Part shown: one piece after another, positions 26,531 to 34,956 of the stretch | Layout: every line of letters starts with the position of its first letter | How positions within the stretch are numbered: position 1 is the first letter of the stretch | Origin: Bogoriella caseilytica | Lineage (GTDB): Bacteria; Actinomycetota; Actinomycetes; Actinomycetales; Actinomycetaceae | Assembly: GCF_003752405.1 (NCBI RefSeq) | Contig: NZ_RKHK01000001.1 | Location: forward strand, 2,728,001-2,792,000 | Direction of reading: 5' to 3' | DNA length: 64,000 nt | Made by a program: the position numbers and the translations under genes | The notes under the pieces: generated by a model | The model's input: only the letters and a program-made list of their open reading frames with translations | What the model was told of the DNA's origin: nothing | The model's database searches: none

Positions 26531-26581
26531 TGACAACGCTGATGGCCGATGCTTGACAACGCTGAAGGCTGGGCTTAGCGT
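26531..26581 (+). promoter_or_regulatory. Promoter and repeated operator of the GH127 operon
   Basis: TTGACA (26553-26558) and TAGCGT (26576-26581) are spaced 17 bp. The 12-bp sequence TGACAACGCTGA occurs twice (26531-26542 and 26554-26565), 23 bp apart, the second overlapping the -35 box. The GACAACG core resembles half of many actinobacterial LacI operators. Confidence 0.6.
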
Positions 26582-26613
26582 CAGCGGCAGCACACCCGGC
26601 CGAAGGAGATCAG

Positions 26614-28551
26614 GTGTCTCGTCATGAGATGGCGTCACCCCCCGCAGGGGTGAGCCCCACAGCACGACAGCCCGTCTCGGTGGCTCCCGCGCTCCCCGTT
26701 GGGCACCACCAGTTGCCCGCTGCCCACCACAGCGTTGACCTGCGCGCGGTGCGCCTCGATCCCCTCGGTCCGCTGGGTGGCTGGCAGCGCAAGAACGCGG
26801 ACGCCACGATCCCGCACTGCATCGACCAGCTGGAGGACTCCGGCGTGCTGGACAACTTCCGGCGCGTGATCGGCGAGTCCGGAGCGGCCTACCGAGGTTT
26901 CGTCTTCGCCGACTCCGATCTGTACAAGGTGATCGAAGCCGTGGCATGGGAGATCGGGCGCAGTGGCAGCGATCGCTGGAACCCCTGGCTCGACGAGGTC
27001 ATCGGTCTCGTCGCCCGGGTGCAGGAACCCAGCGGGTACGTCATGACCTGGATCCAGGGTGTGCATCCGGAGAAGAAGTTCGCGGAACTCGAGTGGACGC
27101 ACGAGATGTACGTCCTCGGCCACATGGTCCAGGCCGCGATCGCCCTCGATCGCGTGGCAGGGCGCAGCGACCTGCTCGAGCTTGCCCAGCGCTTCGTGGA
27201 TCTGATCGACCGTCGCTTCGGTCCGGGGCGCGAGCAAGGCATCTGCGGTCACCCCGAGATCGAGACCGCTCTGATCGAGCTCTACCGCCACACCCGCGAA
27301 CGGCGCTACCTCGAACTGGCCGAGCGCATGATCGACCTGCGCGGCGTGGGACTGCTCACGGTCGGCGGTCTGGGACCGCGCTACTTCCAGGACCATGCTC
27401 CGGTCCGTGAGGCGCGCGATGCTACTGGACACGCAGTCCGGCAGCTCTACCTCAACGCCGGCGTCACCGACCTCTATCTGGAGACCGGCGAGACGGCCTT
27501 GTGGGAGGCGATGGAGGCGCAGTGGGAGAGCGCCCACCACCGCAAGATGTATCTCACAGGAGCCTTTGGTTCGCGCCACCGCGATGAGGCCTTCGGTGAC
27601 GATTATGAGCTTCCCTCCGACCGGGCCTACGCGGAGACCTGCGCGACGATCGCGGACATCCACTGGAACTGGCGGATGCTGCTCGCGTCGGGTGAGGCGC
27701 GCTACGCGGAGATGATCGAGCGCGAGGTGCACAACGCGCTGGCGGCCTCCGTCGATGCTTCCGGCACCAGGTTCTTCTATGCCAACCCGCTCCAGCTGCG
27801 CCCCGACCGCCAGTCCGAGGTCAACGCGCCGCGTGAGCGCCAGGGGTGGTACGAGTGCGCCTGCTGCCCGCCCAACATCGCCCGGGTGCTCGCGCAGCTC
27901 GGCGCCTACGTAGCCTCCGCGACCCGTGATGGTCTTGCCCTGCATCTCTACGCCGCAGGAGAGATTGATCTGCCGGACCACCTCGGCCACGGCGTGGTCC
28001 GTGTCGAGACGGAATACCCGGCAACAGGAACGATCCGCCTCACCCTGGAGGGTGAGACCGCGGACGGGGCGGTCCTGATGGCGCGGATCCCGAGCTGGTC
28101 GTCGTGGGTGCGGGTCAATGGTGACGATGTTGCTGCCGACAGCGACGGCTACCTCCGGTTGCCACTGGCTGATCTCACCGGCGGTGTCACCCTTGACCTC
28201 GACGTCACTCCGCGATGGACCCAGGCCCACCACCGCATCGACGCCGTTCGCGGATGTGTGGCGCTCGAGCGCGGTCCGGTCGTGTACTGCGTGGAACAGG
28301 TCGATGTGCCCGGGGCCTCGGTCGATGACCTCAGCATCGACCTGTCGCGCCCGCTCTCGCCAGCGGAAATCGACGGCACTCCGGCGTTGAGCTTCCGGGC
28401 CTCCGTCCACGCATCGGGCGTGGTGCCCTACTCGCCGGCAACGGCGTCCCCCAGCTCCCAGGCCGAGGAGGTCATGGTGACCGCTGTGCCCTTCTCCACC
28501 TGGGGAAACCGTCAGGCAACCGCCATGCGGGTGTGGTTGCCGACAACCTGA
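26614..28551 (+). CDS. GH127 beta-L-arabinofuranosidase
   Basis: Zinc-thiolate glycosidase releasing beta-L-arabinofuranose, known from hydroxyproline-linked arabino-oligosaccharides of plant cell walls and from pectin side chains. The metal and nucleophile cysteines match the family: Glu341-Thr-Cys343 (AETCATI) and Cys415, Cys417, Cys418 in WYECACCPPNIAR. The catalytic alpha/alpha barrel spans about residues 60-430, followed by beta-sandwich domains with IPSWSSWVRVNG. No signal peptide, so it acts on imported sugars. GTG 26614 has GAAGGAG about 7 nt upstream. First gene of the operon GH127, binding protein, permeases, YesL, GH31, GH27. Confidence 0.95.
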   Translation: MSRHEMASPPAGVSPTARQPVSVAPALPVGHHQLPAAHHSVDLRAVRLDPLGPLGGWQRKNADATIPHCIDQLEDSGVLDNFRRVIGESGAAYRGFVFADSDLYKVIEAVAWEIGRSGSDRWNPWLDEVIGLVARVQEPSGYVMTWIQGVHPEKKFAELEWTHEMYVLGHMVQAAIALDRVAGRSDLLELAQRFVDLIDRRFGPGREQGICGHPEIETALIELYRHTRERRYLELAERMIDLRGVGLLTVGGLGPRYFQDHAPVREARDATGHAVRQLYLNAGVTDLYLETGETALWEAMEAQWESAHHRKMYLTGAFGSRHRDEAFGDDYELPSDRAYAETCATIADIHWNWRMLLASGEARYAEMIEREVHNALAASVDASGTRFFYANPLQLRPDRQSEVNAPRERQGWYECACCPPNIARVLAQLGAYVASATRDGLALHLYAAGEIDLPDHLGHGVVRVETEYPATGTIRLTLEGETADGAVLMARIPSWSSWVRVNGDDVAADSDGYLRLPLADLTGGVTLDLDVTPRWTQAHHRIDAVRGCVALERGPVVYCVEQVDVPGASVDDLSIDLSRPLSPAEIDGTPALSFRASVHASGVVPYSPATASPSSQAEEVMVTAVPFSTWGNRQATAMRVWLPTT

Positions 28552-28595
28552 CCGCGCGGCAGTGACGCCGCACGGCGACCACTCAAGGAGGAGTG

Positions 28596-30230
28596 ATGAC
28601 AGGCAAGCCAGTACGCAGAGCCCAGAGCTATGTCGCCGCAGCGGCAGTGCTCGCCCTGGGCCTCGCGGCATGTAGTGGCAACGGTGGCGACGACTCGGGT
28701 GGCGGATCCGGATCGGGTGGGGACGACGTCCTCAACGTTCTCGTCCTCAAGCACGCGCTGACCGGCCCCATGGAGGGGATGCAGTGGGTCAGCGAGCTGG
28801 AAGAGCAGGCTGACGTCAGCATTCGTTGGGAGGAGATCTCCGCGGACTGGGACCAGGCGAAGTCGACCATGCTGGCCGCTGGTGACATCCCCGATCTGAT
28901 CGTGGGCACCAACGCCATCACCGACTCGGATCTGTCCACCTTCACCGGTCTGTTCGAGGACCTCAGTCAGCACATGGAGTCGCTGCCGAATGTCCGGGCG
29001 ATGTTCGATGAGATCCCCGAGATGGAGGTCATGGCCCAACACTCCGAGGGCGCCATCTACGCGCTGCCCGGCTACAAGCGCTTCTGGCCCGAGACGGTGA
29101 CGCATCAGTACATCAACCAGGAGTGGCTGGACAATCTCGGCCTGGAGGTGCCCACCACCTGGGATGAGCTCTTCGACGTTCTGGTGGCCTTCAAGGAGGA
29201 GGACGCCAACGGTTCCGGCGACCCCCATGATGAGATCCCCATGGACTGGGCGCCCACCGGCTCGGGCGGTTTCGGGTACTTCCAGCCCACGGTGCTGATG
29301 GGCAGCCTGGGCTTGCCGCTCACCGGTGGCGGCGGTCCCGGCTACTTCGTCGAGGACGGTGAGGTCAAGAGCTTCCTCGTGGACGAGCGCTACCGCGAGG
29401 TCGTCGCCTTCCTGCATCGGTGTTACGCCGAGGGGCTGATCAGCGAAGAGGTCATGACCCAGGACTACTCCGCCTACCAGTCGGTGGGCCGTGGATCGGG
29501 CGACACGGCGCGGGTGGGGCTGAGCTGGGGCTGGACCGCCTCGGACCGCTTCGGTTCCCAGCTCGCTCCGCAGTACACCGCGATGGCGCCACTGCTGGCC
29601 GAGGAGGGTCAGGACGAGTCGGATCTCACCTGGACGTACGACTCGTATGGCGAGAACTTCCCGCAGAACCAGATCGTGATGTCCGCACAGAGCGGCAACG
29701 CCGAGGCCGCGTTGCGAGTGATCAATGCTTTCTATGACCAGGACATCTCGCTGCAGGTGCTCTGGGGCGACATGGGCACCAACATCGAGCAGATCGATGA
29801 GAACACCTACGAAGTCCTCCCACCGGCCGACGGCGAGACGGACCCTTCTTCGTGGAAGTGGACCACCACTCTGGCTGACAACGGCCCTACGTGGATCCGG
29901 GACGACATCGATGTGGAGATCCCGGTCGACCTCTCTGAAGCCGTAGAGGAGGCAGAACCTCTTGAGGGCGCGCTCGCCAATATGGACCTTGTCGCCGACG
30001 TCTTCCCCTGGCAGTTCATCACGCTCACCCCGGAGGATCAGACCGCGGTCGCCAATCGCGATGTCGACATCCTCGGGGTCGCGATGACCAACTGGGGTGT
30101 GTGGATCACCGGCGGTGGCATCGAGGAGGACTGGGACTCCTACATCCAGCAGGTCGAGAACTCCGGCTTGAACGAGAACATCGAGATCTACCAGCGCTAC
30201 TACGACGAGTACGTCGCCGCCCTGGACTGA
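28596..30230 (+). CDS. Sugar ABC transporter substrate-binding lipoprotein
   Basis: Extracellular solute-binding protein of the family 1/LipO-like class. The signal peptide ends in LGLAAC, whose cysteine is the lipid anchor, followed by a Gly/Ser/Asp linker. NVLVLKHALTGPMEGM starts the binding domain, and GYKRFWPETVTHQYINQEWL and VPTTWDELFDVLVAF are typical of oligosaccharide binders. Length 544 aa matches the large binding proteins paired with LplB/LplC permeases. ATG 28596 is preferred to GTG 28593 because AGGAGG needs the longer spacing. A 13-bp hairpin separates it from the permease genes, which would favour high expression of the binding protein. The ligand is probably an arabinose-containing oligosaccharide (inference). 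Confidence 0.92.
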   Translation: MTGKPVRRAQSYVAAAAVLALGLAACSGNGGDDSGGGSGSGGDDVLNVLVLKHALTGPMEGMQWVSELEEQADVSIRWEEISADWDQAKSTMLAAGDIPDLIVGTNAITDSDLSTFTGLFEDLSQHMESLPNVRAMFDEIPEMEVMAQHSEGAIYALPGYKRFWPETVTHQYINQEWLDNLGLEVPTTWDELFDVLVAFKEEDANGSGDPHDEIPMDWAPTGSGGFGYFQPTVLMGSLGLPLTGGGGPGYFVEDGEVKSFLVDERYREVVAFLHRCYAEGLISEEVMTQDYSAYQSVGRGSGDTARVGLSWGWTASDRFGSQLAPQYTAMAPLLAEEGQDESDLTWTYDSYGENFPQNQIVMSAQSGNAEAALRVINAFYDQDISLQVLWGDMGTNIEQIDENTYEVLPPADGETDPSSWKWTTTLADNGPTWIRDDIDVEIPVDLSEAVEEAEPLEGALANMDLVADVFPWQFITLTPEDQTAVANRDVDILGVAMTNWGVWITGGGIEEDWDSYIQQVENSGLNENIEIYQRYYDEYVAALD

Positions 30231-30245
30231 GCACCCACGTCAAGC

Positions 30246-30279
30246 AGGGGGGCCCGCCGTCACCTGGGCGGGCCCCTCT
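30246..30279 (+). terminator. Intra-operon hairpin between binding protein and permeases
   Basis: GGGGCCCGCC (30249-30258) pairs with GGCGGGCCCC (30267-30276) and the stem extends three further pairs, with an 8-nt loop. Without a U-run and inside an operon, it more likely protects the upstream mRNA or partly terminates. Confidence 0.6.
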
Positions 30280-30299
30280 GAGCTCGAAGGAGAGCGCAG

Positions 30300-31289
30300 A
30301 TGACCGTCGTTGACCGCAGGCCGAACGCCGAGGCACCTCCTCCGGGCCTGCCTGAGGAAAGTCCGTTGAAGCTGTCCACCAAAAGCACCAGCCTCTCCCG
30401 CCACTTCCGGACCAAGTGGCAGCTCTGGGTGATGGTGGCACCTGCCATCGGGTTCATTGGTCTCTTCATGTATGGGCCGATGTACGGCATCCAGCTGGCA
30501 TTCAGGGAGTTCGACTTCGCTGCGGGCCTGGCCGGTGGTGAATGGGTCGGATTCAAGTACTTCCGGCAGTTCTTCGACAGCCCGCAGTTCTGGACGTTGA
30601 TGCGGAACACGGTGGTGATCAGCGTCTCGACGCTGATCGTTGGCTTCATCGCACCGATCGTGCTGGCCCTGATCATCAACCAGATCCTCGGGCGCCGGAA
30701 GCGCCGATTCATGCAGACGGCCACCTACCTGCCGCACTTCATCTCCGTGGTGGTTGTCGTGGGCATGTTGCAGGTGTTTCTCTCGCCCAGCTCGGGCGTG
30801 CTCACGCGGTTTCTTCGGTTCATCGGGATCGACGGCGTCAACTTCCTCGGCGATGCCAGCGCCTTCGTTCCGGTTTACGTGATCTCGGAGGTCTGGCAGC
30901 ACGCCGGTTGGAACAGCATCATCTATCTTGCTGCCCTCGCGGCCGTGAGTCCGCAGCTCTATGAGGCAGCGCGTATCGACGGTGCCGGAAAGCTTCAGAT
31001 CGTCCGACACATCGATCTCCCGGCCCTGGTTCCCACCATGATCATCCTGTTCATCCTGAATATGGGCGGGGTGCTGGCCACTGGCTTCGAGAAGATCTTC
31101 CTCATGCAGAATCCCTTGAACCTCGGAGTCTCCGAGGTTATCGCCACCTATGTCTACAAGATCGGCATCGTGGGCAACCAGTTCAGCTACGGAACGGCAA
31201 TCGGGCTGTTCAATACCCTGATCAATTTCACCTTCCTCGTGATCACGAATGAGATCGCCAAGAGGGTGTCGAACACGTCACTCTGGTGA
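30300..31289 (+). CDS. Sugar ABC transporter permease, LplB-like
   Basis: First membrane subunit of the importer (329 aa). Six transmembrane helices follow a 45-residue cytoplasmic N-terminus. The EAA loop that contacts the ATPase is YEAARIDGAGKLQIVRHIDL. FMYGPMYGIQLAFREFD and FMQTATYLPHFISVVVVVGM are typical of the LplB subgroup used for complex plant oligosaccharides. ATG 30300 has a GGAGAG box upstream. It is coupled to the second permease by a GTGA overlap. No ATPase gene accompanies the set, so a shared MsiK-type ATPase encoded elsewhere is expected. Confidence 0.93.
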   Translation: MTVVDRRPNAEAPPPGLPEESPLKLSTKSTSLSRHFRTKWQLWVMVAPAIGFIGLFMYGPMYGIQLAFREFDFAAGLAGGEWVGFKYFRQFFDSPQFWTLMRNTVVISVSTLIVGFIAPIVLALIINQILGRRKRRFMQTATYLPHFISVVVVVGMLQVFLSPSSGVLTRFLRFIGIDGVNFLGDASAFVPVYVISEVWQHAGWNSIIYLAALAAVSPQLYEAARIDGAGKLQIVRHIDLPALVPTMIILFILNMGGVLATGFEKIFLMQNPLNLGVSEVIATYVYKIGIVGNQFSYGTAIGLFNTLINFTFLVITNEIAKRVSNTSLW

Positions 31290-32209
31290 GGCCTGATATG
31301 CGAACCTTCAGAAGATGGCGCCTCCGGAGTCCCGGAGATATCGCCTTCAGTGTCGGCCTGGCGATCGTGTCAGGACTGATAGTCTTTGCCGTGCTCTACC
31401 CCGTCTACTTCGTGGTGATCGCGTCGATCTCGAACCCCACACTCGTGGCCACGGGCCAGGTGGCCTTCATTCCGCAGGACATCAACTTCTTCGGATACCA
31501 GCAGATTCTCGAGGATTCACGTATCTGGCGCGGCTACCGCAACACCTTGGTGTACGCCACCGTGGGGACCGCACTGAACCTTTTCGTGACGATGCCGGCA
31601 GCCTTCGCGCTCTCGCGGCGCGAGTTTGCGCCCCGGAAGCTGCTGATGTTCTTCTTTGCCTTCACGATGTTCTTCAGTGGCGGACTGATCCCCACATATT
31701 TGCTCTACCGTGATCTGGGCCTGATCGATAATTGGCTGGTCTTCATTCTGCCCGGCGCGGTGAACGTCTACAACCTCATCATCGCACGTGCGTTCTTTGA
31801 GAACTCGCTCCCCGAGGAGCTGTTTGAAGCGTCAGTGATCGATGGGGCATCATATTTTCAGTTCTTCGTCCGGATCGCGCTGCCGTTGTCGATGGCCATC
31901 ATCTCGGTGATCGGACTGTATTACCTGGTGCAGCACTGGAATGACTTCTTCACGGGGTTGATCTTCGTGCGGAACAACGAGATCCAGCCGCTGCAGATCG
32001 TGCTACGGGACATCCTGATCTCCAACCAGGCCTTCGCCGGGGGAGCGGGAGGATCAGGAGGGTCCGGTGGTGGTAGCTACGCCCAGCAGTTCGCCGACCA
32101 GATCAAGTACGGCGTCATCGTGGTGTCCACGCTGCCGGTCATCGTGCTGTACCCGTTCCTGCAACGCTTCTTCGAGAAGGGCGTCCTCATCGGCGCCGTG
32201 AAGGGCTGA
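31286..32209 (+). CDS. Sugar ABC transporter permease, LplC/YtcP-like
   Basis: Second membrane subunit (307 aa) with six helices. The EAA loop is FEASVIDGASYFQFFVRIALPL; the C-terminus PVIVLYPFLQRFFEKGVLIG is standard. A glycine/serine-rich insertion (GGAGGSGGSGGGS) sits in the last extracellular or cytoplasmic loop around residue 255, longer than in the LplC proteins I know. The start may be GTG 31286, overlapping the previous stop, or ATG 31298 with GAGG 6 nt upstream. It forms the channel with the LplB-like subunit. Substrate as for the binding protein. Confidence 0.92.
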   Translation: MRPDMRTFRRWRLRSPGDIAFSVGLAIVSGLIVFAVLYPVYFVVIASISNPTLVATGQVAFIPQDINFFGYQQILEDSRIWRGYRNTLVYATVGTALNLFVTMPAAFALSRREFAPRKLLMFFFAFTMFFSGGLIPTYLLYRDLGLIDNWLVFILPGAVNVYNLIIARAFFENSLPEELFEASVIDGASYFQFFVRIALPLSMAIISVIGLYYLVQHWNDFFTGLIFVRNNEIQPLQIVLRDILISNQAFAGGAGGSGGSGGGSYAQQFADQIKYGVIVVSTLPVIVLYPFLQRFFEKGVLIGAVKG

Positions 32210-32212
32210 CGC

Positions 32213-32902
32213 ATGAACACTGTGGTGAACTGGCACGTCCGCGCCGCCCGCCTGGCAACCCGCCTCTTCCTGCTCCATCTGCTCTGGCTGCTCTGGACGC
32301 TGCGCGGTGCGGTGGTGCTGGGCGTCTTCCCAGCGACCGCGGCAATGATCGCCGCGATCCGGCACGACGTCATGGCCGAGCACCGCGGCGAGGGCGATGA
32401 CTACTCCATCAGGCCGTCGTGGTCGTTCTTCGCGGCCACGTGGAGGCGGGAGTTCGGTGCCGCCAATCGCCTCGGCTGGCTCCTCGCTGCCGGTTGGGCG
32501 GTACTGCTGCTCGACCGCCATCTCGTCGCGACCGTCGATCTTGGTCCGGTCAGCCCGTTCCTGGCCGGACTACTGTCGGTGCTGACCGGTATGGGCCTCG
32601 TGGTCACGGCCATGGCCTGGTGCCTGGCCGCCCACTTCGCGGAGCCGGCGCGGAGCACGATCCTCAGGTCGGTGAAGTTCACCCTGAGCCGCCCCGTGCA
32701 CGCCGTCACGGCTTCCGGGGCGACTGCCGTGATCTGCGCCGTCTACTACGTCGTCCCCGGACTGGCGCCCGTTCTCGGCCTCGCTGCTCCCGCTTTTGTC
32801 TGCTTCCGGTGGCTCTGGCACACCGGTGTTCTTCCCGTGCCGCCGCCACGACGCCATGCGGAGGGCGCACCCATCGACACACCCACGGAGGTCCTGGCAT
32901 GA
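32213..32902 (+). CDS. YesL/DUF624 family membrane protein
   Basis: Small integral membrane protein (229 aa) of the DUF624 family, found almost only beside LplB/LplC-type sugar importers and their glycosidases. About five hydrophobic helices are visible (FLLHLLWLLWTLRGAVVLGV, GWLLAAGWAVLLL, PFLAGLLSVLTGMGLVVTAM and two later). The FPATAAMIAAIRH segment is the family signature. Its role is unknown; an accessory or assembly function in sugar uptake is inferred from conserved neighbourhood. It starts 4 bp after the permease and overlaps GH31 by ATGA. Confidence 0.85.
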   Translation: MNTVVNWHVRAARLATRLFLLHLLWLLWTLRGAVVLGVFPATAAMIAAIRHDVMAEHRGEGDDYSIRPSWSFFAATWRREFGAANRLGWLLAAGWAVLLLDRHLVATVDLGPVSPFLAGLLSVLTGMGLVVTAMAWCLAAHFAEPARSTILRSVKFTLSRPVHAVTASGATAVICAVYYVVPGLAPVLGLAAPAFVCFRWLWHTGVLPVPPPRRHAEGAPIDTPTEVLA

Positions 32903-34956
32903 GCACGCCATTCAGTACGGAACAGGGTCGCCTGGTCTGGCGCGGCGACGGCGAGACCCTCGTGGTCGAGCCCTGGGGAGCAGACAGTGCGCGAGTCCGG
33001 GCGGCGCTCGGGGAGGTTCACGAGGCGGACTGGGCGCTGCTCCCGCCACCGCACCAGGACGCCGCCACCATCGACCTCGGTGAGCTCTCACCGCACGGTG
33101 ATGCCGAAGCCACCCTGACGAACGGGGGAGTGCGGGTAGTCCTGACGGCGCGTTCGCGCCACGATGCCCAGGCCGGCTACCTGAGGCACTTCTGCCATGT
33201 GAGTATCCAGGATGAGCACGGCGAGGTGCTGCTGGAGGAGGCGGGGGACGGCGGCGCGCTGAAGATCCGTGCCCGTGAGTACGAGTCGCTGCCGGGCGGG
33301 AGCTGGCGCACCACCCTGCGGCTGCGTTCCCCGCGCGACGAGAAGCTCTACGGCATGGGGCAGTACCAGCAGGAGATCGGGGACCTCAAGGGCTCGACCC
33401 TGGAGTTGGCGCACCGTAACTCCCAGGTGAGCGTGCCCTTTGTGATGTCCAGCCGCGGCTACGGTCTGCTCTGGCATACCCCGGCCGTGGGCCGTGCGAC
33501 CTTCGGGATGAATCGCACCGAATGGGTGGCGGAGTCCGCCGTCCAGTTCGACTACTGGGTGACTGCCGCCGGCTCGCCGGCACAGGTCAGCCGCCGGTAT
33601 GCCGAGGCCACCGGCCACGCGCCGATGATGCCCGAGTACGGCTTGGGCTTCTGGCAGTCCAAACTGCGCTACACCCACCAGGAGGAGCTCCTCGAGGTGG
33701 CGCGCGAGTATCGCCGTCGGGGCCTGCCCCTGGATGTGATCGTGGCCGACTTCTTCCACTGGCCACATCTCGGCGACTTCCGCTTCGACGAGGAATTCTG
33801 GCCGGATCCGGCAGCGATGGTGCGTGAGCTCCGCGAACTCGGGATCGAGCTCATGGTCTCGGTCTGGCCGCAGATCTCACCCGATTCGGAGAACTTCGCG
33901 CAGCTGAGCAGCCACGGCATGCTCGTCTCCTCCGACCGCGGAGTGGATGTGCAGATGGCCTTCGGTGGGCCGAGCCGGTTCCTGGATGTCACCAGCGCGG
34001 AGGCGCGTGAGTTTCTGTGGCAGAAGCTCACCGAGGGTTATGGCCGGCACGGTGTCCGGCTGTACTGGCTGGACGAGGCCGAGCCGGAGTATGCGCTCTA
34101 CGACTACGCGGCCTACCGTACGTCCGCCGGGCCGGTGACTCAGGTGGGTGGGATCTACCCGCAGCACTTCTCGCGTGCCGTGGCCGAGGGGCTGCAGGCT
34201 CAGGGAGAACCCCCGCTCGCCCTGGTGCGATGCGCCTGGGCGGGCAGCCAGCGCTACGGGGCGCTGGTGTGGTCCGGGGACATCCCCTCCACCTGGGAAG
34301 CCCTGCGCCAGCAGCTCATCGCCGGGATCCATATGGGAGTCGCGGGTATCCCGTGGTTCACCACCGACATCGGGGGATTCGGCGGCGGGTGTCCCGAGGA
34401 TCCGGCGTACCAGGAGCTGCTCGTGCGCTGGTTCCAACTCGGCACCTTCCTTCCGGTCATGCGGCTCCATGGCGATCGCGGGCCTGCACGCGAGGTCCGC
34501 GCCGCGGACGGCTCCCCGCGGATGCACAGCGGCGCGGCGAACGAGCCATGGAGCTTCGGCTCGGAGACGACTCCGGTCCTCGAGCGATACCTCCGGCTGC
34601 GCGAGCAGTTGCGCCCCTATCTGCGCGAGGTCATGACCGCGGCCCACCTCGACGGCCAGCCGGTGATGCGCGGGCTCTTCCATGAGTTCCCGGAGGACGC
34701 CCGCGCGTGGGAGATCATCGATCAGTTCATGCTGGGACCGGATCTGCTCGTCGCCCCGGTGCTCGGTGCCGGGGAGCGGAGCCGGCGGATCTACCTCCCC
34801 GCAGGTGCGCACTGGACCTCGGCCTTGACCGGTACCGTCCATGACGGTGGGCAGTGGATCGATGAAGCTGCCCCGATCGAGTCGATCCCCGTCTTCACTC
34901 GTGAGCACGCACTCCAGGAACTGACCGCCTCACTCGCCCCACAAGGAGCCCGATGA
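32899..34956 (+). CDS. GH31 alpha-xylosidase/alpha-glucosidase-like hydrolase
   Basis: Retaining alpha-glycosidase (685 aa). The N-terminal beta-sandwich is followed by a TIM barrel beginning at MPEYGLGFWQSKLRY. The catalytic nucleophile is Asp392 in YWLDEAEPEY and the likely acid/base is Asp461 in WSGDIPSTWEAL; GIPWFTTDIGGFGGG and VAPVLGAGERSRRIYLPAG are further GH31 landmarks. The FFHWPHLGDFRFD segment resembles alpha-xylosidases more than maltases, but substrate specificity is not certain. No signal peptide: intracellular. The open frame continues far upstream inside yesL, but ATG 32899 overlaps the YesL stop. Context suggests removal of alpha-xylosyl residues from xyloglucan-like oligosaccharides. 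Confidence 0.9.
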   Translation: MSTPFSTEQGRLVWRGDGETLVVEPWGADSARVRAALGEVHEADWALLPPPHQDAATIDLGELSPHGDAEATLTNGGVRVVLTARSRHDAQAGYLRHFCHVSIQDEHGEVLLEEAGDGGALKIRAREYESLPGGSWRTTLRLRSPRDEKLYGMGQYQQEIGDLKGSTLELAHRNSQVSVPFVMSSRGYGLLWHTPAVGRATFGMNRTEWVAESAVQFDYWVTAAGSPAQVSRRYAEATGHAPMMPEYGLGFWQSKLRYTHQEELLEVAREYRRRGLPLDVIVADFFHWPHLGDFRFDEEFWPDPAAMVRELRELGIELMVSVWPQISPDSENFAQLSSHGMLVSSDRGVDVQMAFGGPSRFLDVTSAEAREFLWQKLTEGYGRHGVRLYWLDEAEPEYALYDYAAYRTSAGPVTQVGGIYPQHFSRAVAEGLQAQGEPPLALVRCAWAGSQRYGALVWSGDIPSTWEALRQQLIAGIHMGVAGIPWFTTDIGGFGGGCPEDPAYQELLVRWFQLGTFLPVMRLHGDRGPAREVRAADGSPRMHSGAANEPWSFGSETTPVLERYLRLREQLRPYLREVMTAAHLDGQPVMRGLFHEFPEDARAWEIIDQFMLGPDLLVAPVLGAGERSRRIYLPAGAHWTSALTGTVHDGGQWIDEAAPIESIPVFTREHALQELTASLAPQGAR

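Noticed and set aside
26635-28671. A 678-codon open frame antisense to GH127
   Set aside because: The plus-strand frame has complete GH127 catalytic residues, promoter and ribosome-binding site; the antisense frame has no recognisable domain.
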